Assembly: GCA_013115145.1 (NCBI GenBank)
Contig: JAAPAO010000042.1
Location: 1 to 64,000, forward strand
Direction of reading: 5' to 3'
Length of the DNA: 64,000 nt
From: Perkinsus chesapeaki
Lineage: Eukaryota > Perkinsozoa > Perkinsida > Perkinsidae
Positions 1-9,544 of this stretch are shown here, in pieces. How positions within the stretch are numbered: the first letter of the stretch is position 1; each line of letters starts with the position of its first letter. A model generated the notes under the pieces. That model made no database searches. It worked only from the letters and a program-made list of their open reading frames with translations, and was not told the origin of the DNA. The position numbers and the translations under genes are program-made.

Positions 1-539
1 GAGAGGAATGTAAATGTCATTATTTTTCTCTCCCTTCTCCATTCGGTTGAATGGTTTACGGACCGTAAAAAAAGTACTCTAAATTGCTAGCTACGGCCGG
101 TTGGACGTCAAAGCGAGGAACAGTCCACTATTAGCAACCCACGACCAATAATATGGCGTAGACTTATGAGGAGTACGCGAGCCGCAGGCGCGCGAAATTC
201 TGTTGGCCGCAGCGAAAAACGTCTCGTGAATGCCACATGAAGCACCGTTGGTGAACCCTGGTGGATAATGGTAAGCCCCCGGCCCGGGGGCCCCGGGGGT
301 GGCTTCAAAATAAGCCGCGGGAAACCAACCTCCCTGCCACGCGCGTCGCCCGTTCGTACTGGCAGGAGCATGGCGCGCACAGTGTGCGCCGCACACCAAC
401 GTCTTTGTCTGCAACAGTACCCTACAGTTTTATCATTGCGTATTGTTGTACAACTGAGAACAATCCTACATAGAGCAGGCATTCGGGAATGCAATGTTTG
501 GTAGGACTGGAGCAAGTGGCCAATCTAGCCTTCTCACCG
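1..539. other. No gene recognised; GC-rich left edge
   Basis: Several overlapping open frames exist on both strands, but none has a signal peptide, a family motif or a plausible splice pattern. The stretch around 285-300 is a G/C run. A one-base-centred palindrome with 7-bp arms lies at 382-396. I see nothing else supportable. Confidence 0.4.
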
Positions 540-604
540 ACTATCACTTTCCACAGTTTTATCACACTCACCGTGAGTGTGATAAAACTGTGGAAAGTGA
601 TAGT
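540..604. repeat. Perfect 32-bp inverted repeat with a single central base
   Basis: The left arm 540-571 is the exact reverse complement of 573-604, and only base 572 is unpaired. It is the longest member of the one-base-centred palindrome class described in the findings. No ORF or known element is associated. It sits about 160 bp upstream of the cysteine-rich gene at 766, so an effect on that gene's 5' region is possible but unproven. Confidence 0.95.
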
Positions 605-765
605 GAGTGACTCACGTGACGTGGCTCACGTCCGTTTTCATACTCATCGTGCACCTGGCGCGCTGCGCCGCCTGTAGAACTCCACATGTGTGCACTGCTA
701 TTTACCCTTTCGAGTATAATTCTAAGCATCAAGTGAGCCTCATATTCCACAGATTTACATTTAAA

Positions 766-1011
766 ATGTTTATTTCTACGTTACGCTTTATCATCTACTT
801 GGAGGTATTTAATATTATTGCTCTCGGTACGAGCCCCCTCCCATTATTCGATCATGAGAGCACTCCTGCTACCCGTGTACTCAACAAGCAGTCTAACTGC
901 GACATGTGCGAATTCTGCACCAGTGGAGGTGCGATTGTCGTAGCGGCGGTTTGTCTTGCACATATGGCTAGATGTAGCACAAAAGGTAAAGTATGTGGGA
1001 AGTGCTGCTAG
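766..1011 (+). CDS. Small secreted cysteine-rich protein, family 1
   Basis: This 81-residue ORF starts with a hydrophobic signal peptide (residues 1 to about 22, MFISTLRFIIYLEVFNIIAL). A basic linker with the segment RVLNKQSNC follows, then eight cysteines at 45, 48, 51, 63, 70, 77, 80 and 81. It ends in a terminal Cys-Cys. I chose the ATG at 766 because it opens the signal peptide; an in-frame upstream start would put the hydrophobic segment internally. The same C-x2-C-x2-C ... C-x6-C ... C-x2-CC frame recurs in the minus-strand genes at 30968-31204 and 41680-41925, so this is a dispersed gene family. I recognise no known family. Even cysteine number and secretion suggest a disulfide-stabilised extracellular peptide; its role is unknown. 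It is a single exon, and the stop is TAG at 1009-1011. Confidence 0.7.
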   Translation: MFISTLRFIIYLEVFNIIALGTSPLPLFDHESTPATRVLNKQSNCDMCEFCTSGGAIVVAAVCLAHMARCSTKGKVCGKCC

Positions 1012-1360
1012 TACCCGGTATAATGCCTAGCATAGTCGGTAAGATATTACCAGCTTATCCAGCCAAGGTTGCTTTGTCCTCTTAGCATCGCCCAGTGCAC
1101 AAGACTTCACTGACAGCCAGGTCTGCCGGTTCTCCTTAGCGATGAGGAACCTCATGTACGGAATCTCTTCATTCTCATGCTCGGAGTTACAATAGATTAT
1201 TGCAAATAGTCATTGGAAATCCAACTTTTTTATCGGATTATTCTCGAGACTTCAAGGGTATTGCGTTGACAGGGTGTTTGAAAGCGGTATCGGATTTTGC
1301 GGAAACTTTCCGCAGATAGAAATTTCCGTGTTTGAAGCCATTATCGAACTTACCTGTTAC

Positions 1361-1875
1361 GGTGTATCAGATATTGGGGTTCTGACGTTAGATCAATTTT
1401 CTGCTAAAATTAAAGAGGGAAGGTAGCTTGCTCTACGGAGTGGGCCTGGAGTCTCTTTTCGATAAAATAATTCCCACCTCGGCGCTCCCCAAGAGTCCCG
1501 GGTCTCCAAAATTTGAGCTCCAAGCTGATAGAGTCCGTTTCGTACGGAGCGAGTCGTAGCGACGGAGCGTTATGATACACCATCGGCTCGATGGCATCTC
1601 TGGCCATAATCCCTGAGTGCACTTATCTGTGATGAATGTTCTCCCTGACTGCTGATTGAAGACTTTAATGTCGTAATAGCGCGGAGACCAGTCTCCTCTT
1701 TCCATGTCCACGTGACTGATAGGCGACTGTCTACGCCAAACTTTCGCTTTTAAACATAGTAGTGTAACACAACTTGTGTTGGAAGAGTGTTCACCCTCGC
1801 TGTGCAATACCTGTCCCTTCGCAGTACTCCTATTTAGGTTGTTACATTCTCTGGAGATCTACCTGGACCAGGTAA
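1361..1875 (+). pseudogene. Inverted, decayed fragment of the methylisocitrate lyase gene
   Basis: The plus strand at about 1361-1420 still reads as the lyase exon that ends in a segment like DIGLLTLDQFTAKIKE, here changed at several positions. It continues through the following intron-like DNA and stops just inside the next exon (about 1848-1860, GTTGTTACATTCTCTGGAG). The same order is present on the opposite strand in the intact gene at 5243-6881 (roughly 6660 down to 6190). The splice donor after the first exon is lost, and no open frame spans the piece. It is therefore a non-functional inverted copy of part of the gene, with its intron. A one-base-centred palindrome at 1766-1780 is shared with the intact gene's intron (6260-6276), so that palindrome pre-dates the duplication. 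Confidence 0.75.
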
Positions 1876-1881
1876 CCTGGT
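1860..1881. repeat. Two chained one-base-centred palindromes
   Basis: Bases 1860-1874 and 1867-1881 are both 7-bp-arm palindromes with one central base. The right arm of the first overlaps the left arm of the second. They lie at the broken end of the lyase fragment, just where similarity to the intact exon stops. Confidence 0.85.
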
Positions 1882-2153
1882 AGACCTCCAGGGAATGGTA
1901 GACTTTACTATTTTCATGTGACGTGGATACGGGATTTAGATCAGGGGCTTATTTCAAAAGTCTCTTAAAAGAAGCATTCGTAAGCTTCTTAATGGTGAAA
2001 CGGTCAGATTTAGTTCCAGTATGTGCATAATGCATGCCAGGCTGGCAGTCCACGGATGAACGAGACTAGTTTTGGGGGACAGTTTCCTAGCTGGAGCATG
2101 AAGGCTGAATAGCCAAGACCACTTTCTTCTGGCTGGTGACTACTGCTACCAGT

Positions 2154-2573
2154 TCATGGTCGATCAGCAAAAATGAAAAACCTCCTAGGGCGTCCGAAGC
2201 CACGAAGCTTACGTACAATATCAGAGCTGCTGTCGGTCAAAAGTGACAGCCGGGACGGGCTGGAATCCAGCGAAGTCTTCAAAGGCGTTTCGCTGAGCCT
2301 TTTCTGGAGCGTCATGTCAACCTTCTTAATCAGAGCTCTGTGATTTGCCTTCTCTCGTCGGGATAGAAATCGGAGCGTAATAGTTATGATAATTGCTAAC
2401 GTCGCAACCAACAGCCAGATGCTTTCTTGGTCATTCGCGCATTCCGGAGATGTTTCTGTTCGAAGGCGCCAAACTTCATTCTGTGTTGCTTCAAACCTGC
2501 CCTTCCAGTATTCAACTTCGTCGTGTGCTGCTCTGCACAATCCCAGTATGTCTGCTATCGATGATGAATACAT
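2154..2573 (-). CDS. Small membrane protein with amphipathic N-terminus
   Basis: A 139-residue ORF opens with MYSSSIADILGLCRAAHDEV. A charged, probably helical segment (residues about 15-50) comes next, then one strongly hydrophobic segment (IWLLVATLAIIITITLRFL, about residues 52-70). A basic, Ser-rich tail ends in RRFFIFADRP. This reads as a single-pass membrane protein with a short N-terminal helix and a longer basic C-terminal tail. I recognise no family. The minus-strand gene at 14990-15829 has a similar layout of one TM segment plus a charged C-terminal tail, but no clear sequence match. No splice sites are needed. The start is the first ATG after an in-frame stop-rich stretch. Coding is likely but rests only on length and architecture. 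Confidence 0.5.
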   Translation of the reverse strand: MYSSSIADILGLCRAAHDEVEYWKGRFEATQNEVWRLRTETSPECANDQESIWLLVATLAIIITITLRFLSRREKANHRALIKKVDMTLQKRLSETPLKTSLDSSPSRLSLLTDSSSDIVRKLRGFGRPRRFFIFADRP

Positions 2574-3126
2574 GGCGAGGTTATTCGTAACAGTTCAACT
2601 GAAAGCTTACAAGTCGAGTCGGAGCTGTGTGCAGCAAGTTCAATTGCAGTCGAATGATGAAACCTCTCCATCGTGGAGACTCCACGGGGCTCATTTGCGA
2701 AAGTGTATTCAGCTTGCATTTAATTTGACTTCGAAGTTAAACATGACCATTCATGCCCAGGGTGGAATAGGGACCGTTACAAGCAGACTGAAACCGGCGT
2801 ACAAAACGGTGAGTAATGGCCTAGTTTGTCGAATGCTCACAAATTCTACATGTAAATTTAAAACCTACATTTATATTATAAGGCCTCTGACTCAGGTGAC
2901 CTGAGGCATAGGAGGATAAGAGAGGCTTAAAGGCAACTAACACCTTGAGATTTAGTCCCTGGAAATGAGCAGGGGCACCATCGGGCATTTGACTTTGCAA
3001 AGATTTCCCTAGCAGTCCGCTAGCCTCGTATATTTGGTCTCATTAACACTGGAACGCTTAATCTTGCTTAGGCCCATCGTGAAAATATATTAGAAGATCC
3101 TTCCATATAAAATCGCTACATCATGC

Positions 3127-3480
3127 GCTCGGATGAACCCATTCCGTGCCAGGCTTGTATCTGTTCATAGCACATCTCAAACGACGACACAAAGCATCAC
3201 GTGCGCAGATTATGAAGTGACCGCGTTCGCCGCTTTAGGCAGCAGCATCGGCTGCCGCCCTGGCTCGATGAACTTTAGCAACCATCTCTTCTGTGGTGAC
3301 CAGAGTCTTCCCGTCCTACACAACTGAAGGGTTCGAATACTCTGGGTCTGCTGTTGTTCACCAAATGCCCGCATCTTTTGGGAAACTCCTGATCTTCAAT
3401 ATGAAGACCAGCAGCACCGGCAGCGATGTATTCTCTAACTGTTTTAGAGACCATCTCTTCTGAGCCAAAGCCCGTATTCG
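3127..3480 (-). pseudogene. Internally deleted fragment of the methylisocitrate lyase gene
   Basis: Read on the minus strand from 3480, this copy matches the lyase exon beginning at DTGFGSEEMVSKTV. It continues through the PKRCGHL active-site end, the next 46-nt intron and part of the following exon, and breaks off at about 3197. It is then fused to a piece (about 3130-3165) that corresponds to 5163-5203, just downstream of the intact gene's stop. The whole 3' half of the gene has been removed. Identity to 5870-6165 is very high over nearly 300 bp, so the duplication is recent. It cannot encode an enzyme. Confidence 0.8.
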
Positions 3481-3609
3481 CTGCTCTATCGTGTGCTTGG
3501 TATACACTGTGCTCACAACTGTCGTGAGCCTAAAGAAATAACGATGGTCTTCATTGTACTACAGTAGTGAAGACCATTCATTATAGATACATCTCGGTTG
3601 TGTCCTATA

Positions 3610-4641
3610 TTGCTCCATCGGCGCAATCCTTGCTCTTGTGGCTTCGGTCACCGCCCAGACTGAAGGCTCGGTGATGGTGGTTGAGGAGTTGCAAGTCACT
3701 GTGATGTTTATTACAGTTATTTTCGGCTAACGTGCTAAAATTCAGAGTCTTCAGCCAAGGTCAGGATAGATCCCGTTCAAGTGCCACGGAAGCTGTGGGG
3801 GGGCATTACCAAAAACCCATCGGTAATTGCACCTTAGTCGGCAAGATTATTTACGATTGTCTTTGTTACGATGGGGATTACCCATTCTCAGCGGTTGTAA
3901 TGTCGCCCAGGGCGACTCGCCCTTCCGAAAGCGTTGTTACAGTAGTCATATTGAGATGGTGACAAGTTGGTCGGTGTTATGTGCGTGCCGTCATGCAGCA
4001 AGGGGCCCTGCCCCCCGTACGAATCAAGGAACACGAGCTGTTTCAGAAGAACTTGCTGCCTGCCGTGTCTCCGAGTGAGTGGGAAGATTAGAACATATTC
4101 GCGGTATGGCACTTCCCGCTCTTTAATGAACACCAATGAGAGGTTCATCAGTATTTAGGATGCAGCGTTATGTATATTGTAACAGCAGTATACTGCTTAA
4201 GGTCAGTGCAAGCTACCACAGACAGTACTCCTGTAAGCTGTAATATCTTGCACTATGCCTCAGTGTTTACATTGCTATACTTGACATAATTTCTTTCACA
4301 ATCCTAAATTATTATGTATCCAATAACCTATGGCCGACGGCTATATTTGTGTGATGAGCATGTCTCGCATTATTGCCTCATTGTGGTATTATGAACCGCA
4401 GCCCGGCTGCGGCAGCCGTGTTATATAAGATTGCACTCCAGTGCTTCCACTGAATGATTGCCTCTCAGGCTCTGATTGTATGGAGTGTTTCCGTACAAGT
4501 TTCGACGATATTTGCCTCTATCCGACACACGAAAGAGTTCCTAACAGGCGCAAGCAGCTTGCGGCTCGAAACGGCCAAGCATTACGCCGACTTATTTCAA
4601 TGTTCGCCTATATAAGTCTTTGTTGTCATACCGATCATTGA
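3610..4641 (+). CDS. Secreted cysteine-rich protein, family 2, copy 1
   Basis: This gene is a diverged copy of the one at 8420-8990 and follows the same exon order. A hydrophobic leader-like segment (about 3612-3672, GAILALVASVTAQ) opens it. An exon at about 3801-3893 reads HYQKPIGNCTLVGK followed by DCLCYDGDYPF. A third exon at about 3970-4074 carries CVPSCSKGPC and further Cys pairs. The last exon, about 4442-4641, contains CLSGSDCMECF and DICLYP. The last intron is about 365 nt, against 51 nt in the other copy. The reading frame runs past the position where copy 2 stops, giving an extra basic tail. The 5' end is unclear: an imperfect palindrome (about 3552-3586) interrupts the ATG region. 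It may be a pseudogene; the function is unknown. Confidence 0.5.
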
Positions 4642-4649
4642 GAACCTCA

Positions 4650-5160
4650 AGAAGTAGTCTCAATCATCGTGCTTTCGTTAGTTTATTAATATTATACAAG
4701 TAACATAGAAATGTTTGGGATGAGTAGAGTGAGGTACTCATGTCTCAACGTCTACTGTCATAGGAGCTCTGCAGTGCGCGATAACGCGCAATGAGTCAAG
4801 TGCTTTGCGCCGCCCAATAACAAATTACACCTCGCGTAGTTTCTGCTTTTCATTGCGTGCATTGCTGCAGTGCACGCGATGTGGGTGCATCTCTACAGCT
4901 AACCAACGACGTACTGTAAGGACCTCCCTATAGAGGGTTCCGATGAAAAATCTGCAACGAGGACACAAAGTGGAATCGAGAAGAAAAAGCTCCAAGTATC
5001 CGAGTTCGATGATCTTTTTCTTCCGATGATCGCCCGCTGAATGGTGTTACCTCATTAACTGTTAATGATTAACATTAGAACACTGCGCTCGATCATGGTT
5101 TGAACCGCCGTGGAATTTAAAACAAACAATTTAAAAATTCAAGATAATATCGGTACGATC
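4650..5160. other. Intergenic, no gene seen
   Basis: No ORF with motif, signal peptide or splice support. The part near 5163 onwards is the source of the short 3' flank copied into 3130-3165. Confidence 0.4.
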
Positions 5161-5242
5161 CAATCATGCGTTCGGATAAACCCATTCCGTGCCAGGCTTG
5201 TATCTGCTGGACGGTTGAACCACAAAGCCCTCGAACACAGCC

Positions 5243-6881
5243 TCACCTCAGCAAGTCGTAGAGTTCCTTTCGAGACTGCATGTTCTCCTCATGGGACTTC
5301 AATCCTTGTTCTGCTTTCAGATGACTGAGGCAATCGTCAGCAGCCTTCATTGCGCATCTTAGGGTCGAGACAGGATAAATAACACAGTCGTAACTACAAC
5401 AATACTAGCCCGGACAACTAGTGAGCATAACCTACCCGGCAGCAGCGAAATCGTCCAGTTTAATTGGGTCCGTCTTGCCGAACTCGGTCATGTTTGCCAA
5501 CATGAAGGGACCCCCTCGTGAAGACAAGTTCACTGGTCCGATTTTCTGCATGTGTTCGGCAAACCTGGTCAGCTGACATGTGTGAGAGCAAACAATGAAG
5601 AAAATTCTTAGAAGCATTTTCATTTCCAATGATTTCGACGCGGAGTTCAACAATTGAGCTAGGTATCCTCTTACATTTTGAACTCTTCTATTGTCTTAAG
5701 TCCTTCCGGGAATATCATATCTGCACCAGCTTCGACGTACTGCTCACAAAGATTGTGGTGGACAAGTCTTAAAATCCTCGTACCTTCTTGGCCCGATCGA
5801 TGGCTTCTTCGATACCGTGCGTGCTATAGGCATCTGTACCTGCAAGATGGTGAGATATTTATCCAAACGATGATACAAAGCATCACGTGCGCAGATTATG
5901 AAGTGACCGCTTTCGCCGTTGTAGGCAGCATCGGCTGCCGCCCTGGCTCGATGAACTTTAGCAACCATCTCTTCTGTGGTGACCAGAGTCTTCCCGTCCT
6001 ACACAACTGAAGGGTTCGAATACTCTGGGTCTGCTGTTGTTCACCAAATGCCCGCATCTTTTGGGAAACTCCTGATCTTCAATGTGAAGACCAGCAGCAC
6101 CGGCAGCGATGTATTCTCTAACTGTTTTAGAGACCATCTCTTCTGAGCCAAAGCCCGTATCCGCATCACATAGGAATGGTAGACCTCCAGAGAATGTAAC
6201 AACCTAAATACAAGTACTGCGAAGGGACAGGTATTGCACAGCGAAGGTGAATACTCGACCAACACAAGTTGTGTTGCACAACTGTGCTAAGGAGCGCAGC
6301 TTGGCTTAGATTGTCGCCTATCAGCAGTCACGTGGACATGGGAAGACGAGACTGGCCTCCGCGCTATTATGATAGTGAAGTCTTCAATCAGCAATCAGGG
6401 GAAGCCCTTATCGCAATATAAGTAGACTCAGTTTAATAGGTAGTGCAACAAGTGCAGTAATAATGCTCCGTCGCTCGGACTCGCTCCGTGGACTCTATCA
6501 GCTTGAACCTCAAGTTCCGGAGACACGGGACTCTTGGCGAACGCCAAGGTGCAAATCATTTTATCGAAGAGAGACTTCAGGCACACTCCGTAGACCTTGT
6601 CATCTTACCTCTTTAATCTTAGCAGTGAATTGATCCAACGTCAGAAGCCCAATATCAGGTACGCCGCTAGCTGCCGACAGTGCTCCACCAGAGACATACC
6701 CACCAAGGAATCCATGAACGGGAAGCATTCTGAGAATATATGGCCATCGGAGCTATGTCTCAATTACTCACCTCGCCACAAGACCATTGAATGCACCAGG
6801 TAGCTGCACACATTGTGACCTCATCAGCGTACGGAGCCTCCTACCAGCGCTGTTCAATGCCGAGGTGGGTGTTAGACACAT
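5243..6881 (-). CDS. 2-methylisocitrate lyase (isocitrate lyase/PEP mutase superfamily)
   Basis: Eight exons on the minus strand (6881-6772, 6729-6609, 6203-6045, 5998-5887, 5839-5784, 5739-5675, 5564-5436, 5393-5243) join in phase to 300 residues, the usual length for PrpB (about 295). Visible landmarks are GYVSGGALSAASGVPDIGLL (about residues 47-66), the metal-binding DADTGFG (90-96), HIEDQ (117-121) and the catalytic PKRCGH (Cys127). Further on come FIICARTDA, AGADMIFPE and LANMTEFGKT, and the C-terminus carries MQSRKELYDLL. PrpB-type enzymes cleave 2-methylisocitrate to pyruvate and succinate in propionate breakdown. The C-terminal match favours this over isocitrate lyase or PEP mutase. 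Introns are 42, 405, 46, 47, 44, 110 and 42 nt, all GT-AG. The ATG at 6881 gives a basic, Ser-containing leader that could be a mitochondrial signal. Two fragments of this gene lie upstream in the window. Confidence 0.9.
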
Positions 6882-6899
6882 TAAAAAACAAATGCTGCC

Positions 6900-8415
6900 A
6901 AGCTGATGACGGTTTTAACTACAACTCGAAATTCTTGAAGTTAATTCAAGACGCCTGGGCAGACCCTTACCCACAGCTCTTTTTCCCGATGACTCGTCGA
7001 GACTCGAGAGAGTTTGGCAGAGGTCCATGGAGTAACTTGTCCAGTCCACAGTCGACGATCCACTTTCACTTCTCAATGTCATGAGTGTTCTCAGTGTTAT
7101 ATTCTGTTTGGTGCTCACTCTGAACTTCGCTGTTCTCTATAGCTATATAACACAATATCCAACGAGCCTTTTGATAATCATAGAATCATAACCAAAAATG
7201 TTAATTTCACTCGTTGATGGGTACATCTTAGTTGTTCTTAAACCCTTGGAAAACATAAGGTGATAAGAATTTGCCGCGCGGTGTAGAGATAAACGCACTG
7301 CGGTTACCACAGACTCATACCAAGTAACCAATACAACAGATACGCATCCAACATAACTTATCAACTGGTGTTATACAACATAATTACGCTCAGCCTTACA
7401 GACTAACTGTAGCTACGCAGCTCATACAAACAGGGACCTGTTACTTCTGGGGATAGTGTTACAGAGCAAATTTCTGGGTCACATTTACTGGGACGGTGAA
7501 TAAGGCACAGAAAGATACCTTGTCGTCCTGCGATCAGACACCCAGGTGTTAACATATTTAGCACTGGTCCAATGATAATACAGAGTAAAAGTATCGCAAC
7601 ATTACCTTCGCACTGGCAAGAATGGAATGCGTGCTACTGCCTGCGTACTGCAGGGGATAGAGGCTACTTGGACTGTTATGTGAACTAGTTGAGAAATAAC
7701 TATCATTATAGATATCCCCGACAAGAGCGTGATATGTGTATAGTGAAGAACTGGCAAGTCTGTAACAAGAAACCGTGTAAATGAGGAGCAACTGATCATC
7801 AGCTGTATGGCCAAATTGAGACGCGATTTCGCTGGATGCTGTATGAATCAGTTCGAAACGAGTACAGCGGTTAGGAAAATATAGGCCGTGGACTCCGAAT
7901 CATTCTGGAGGAAAACGCGCGTGCCAAATTGGCACTGTCATTGACAAACATCGTACCACTTTAACATACATGTAAAAACTGATAGAATTGGTAGGCGAGG
8001 AACTGCCCGGGTGATGCGTGGATCGATTGGTCGCTGATGAAGGGAAGAGCATGAAGCCTCCAAAAGAACTTCGTAGTCATGAGCGATCGGGAGTGTTAAG
8101 GGACCAAGCTGGGAGGAAAGCACCATCCGGCTACACAGAAAGTACGGGGCTCGCTACATACTGGAAGGGTGCTCCTCCCGGACCCTCCGGGCGGAGATTG
8201 CTGCGTACAGCTCGAGCTAGGCTATAAAGCACGCTTATGTTGTCAGATATCCTCACTGAGGATTCCTCAGTCATCGAACCACTCACGCTCCCCTTCAGTC
8301 ATAACCTATGACTCACAGGGTCTTCACTTGACAGCAAGGTGTAAGTGTCGAAGCTACTCCGCGTCTGCTTGACTGATAGTATCAATTCCCACTGCCAGCT
8401 TTCCAGCATTCCAAC
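6900..8415. other. Intergenic, no convincing gene
   Basis: Hydrophobic open frames of 60-77 codons occur on the minus strand between 7143 and 7814. They have no start context, conserved motif or splice partner. An open frame at 6915-7118 just upstream of the lyase start could hold an untranslated or alternative first exon, but I cannot support it. Confidence 0.3.
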
Positions 8416-8419
8416 GTTA

Positions 8420-8990
8420 ATGTTGCTGTCTACCGTCCACCTTGCCCTGGTGATCCCAATCTGCAGCCTGACTCAGTCTCCCCCTGTGATCGAACTGATG
8501 TAAGCATGGTCAGAGCAACTCATCCTGATACACAGTTCAGACCTTCCTGGACGTTCCCGCTTAATGGAAGCCTCTCAATCCGTCCTGCTATGCAGCACTA
8601 CGATAAACCCTCCGGCAGCTGCACTTACGATGGAAAGGAACTGACCAACTGTTACTGTCAGAACGGTGACACCCCATTCATCGGGCTAGTAGGATCGTTA
8701 CGTCGAGCACTGGTTCCTAATGCCCAGCTCAGATCCATGGTAAGGTCGGCGCTGCTATATGTATCCCTTCCTGTGGCAAGGGTGAATGTCCTCAATATGA
8801 CCCGTACTATTGGCAACGGAAGTGCGTAGAGGGGCAATGCTTTCTGGAATGTGTCCTGGTAAGTTGTACACCAATTACTGATGTCCCTCTATTATCAACT
8901 CTTTGTCAGACCCTTGCACCATGCGTCGTTAACACAGAGTGTTATAATGCAGGGAGTCCATATGGAAACATTTGCCTCTATCCGTTGTAG
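8420..8990 (+). CDS. Secreted cysteine-rich protein, family 2, copy 2
   Basis: Four exons (8420-8485, 8536-8688, 8733-8858, 8910-8990) join in phase to 141 residues. Introns are 50, 44 and 51 nt, all GT-AG. Residues 1 to about 18 (MLLSTVHLALVIPICSLTQ) form a signal peptide. The mature part has twelve cysteines in three blocks: GSCTYDGKELTNCYCQNGD; ICIPSCGKGEC followed by KCVEGQCFLEC; and APCVVNTEC with NICLYPL at the very C-terminus. The copy at 3610-4641 shares the HY-x-KP-x-G-x-CT, C-x-C-x2-GD-x-PF, CIPSCGKG-like and ICLYP motifs. I recognise no named family. Secretion and many cysteines suggest an extracellular disulfide-rich protein. The exon structure is well supported because both copies use it. 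Confidence 0.75.
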
Positions 8991-9544
8991 GAAGAGTTGC
9001 AGAATACATTTAGTAAACGGTCGTGGTTCGACGAGGATCTCATTCCTTTTGCCTGCTTTGGGTTCTCCGTCACCTGTCGGGTTCTCGAGTAAATGCCAAT
9101 TGGGCTCACTGAATGAGCCCAGATCCGAAAGCAACAGTCGAGGCTTAATTCAGTTGCTTAGTCAATCGATCTAGGCTTGATAATTCGCCATCTGCTGCTC
9201 CCAACAGTTCCAGAGATTATTACTAAACTCAATAAACCGAGGAACTGAGATGGCATCGTCAAAGATGATCGATGGTATTGAAATGGAACAAGGGACGATA
9301 TCTCGTCAGCAATAGTACTATACAAGGAAGTGAGTCATCTATGACAGGTTATTCGTTTAAAATCATCTGTCGGAGGTGTCTTGAACGATTGGCCACAAAA
9401 GAGAAGAAGTAACAAACAGCATCAGCAACCAGCAGTTGCTAAGCGAAAACTGCCTTAACAGGACAACGGGGATATTCTCAGGAATTTAACGACATGCTTG
9501 CCGCCGTCCACTACAAAAATCGACTGTTATTTATCCCTCGCGAT

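Noticed and set aside
5436-5564. A frameshift at the last lyase intron
   Set aside because: Re-reading the donor as GG|GTAGG restores phase; the gene is intact.
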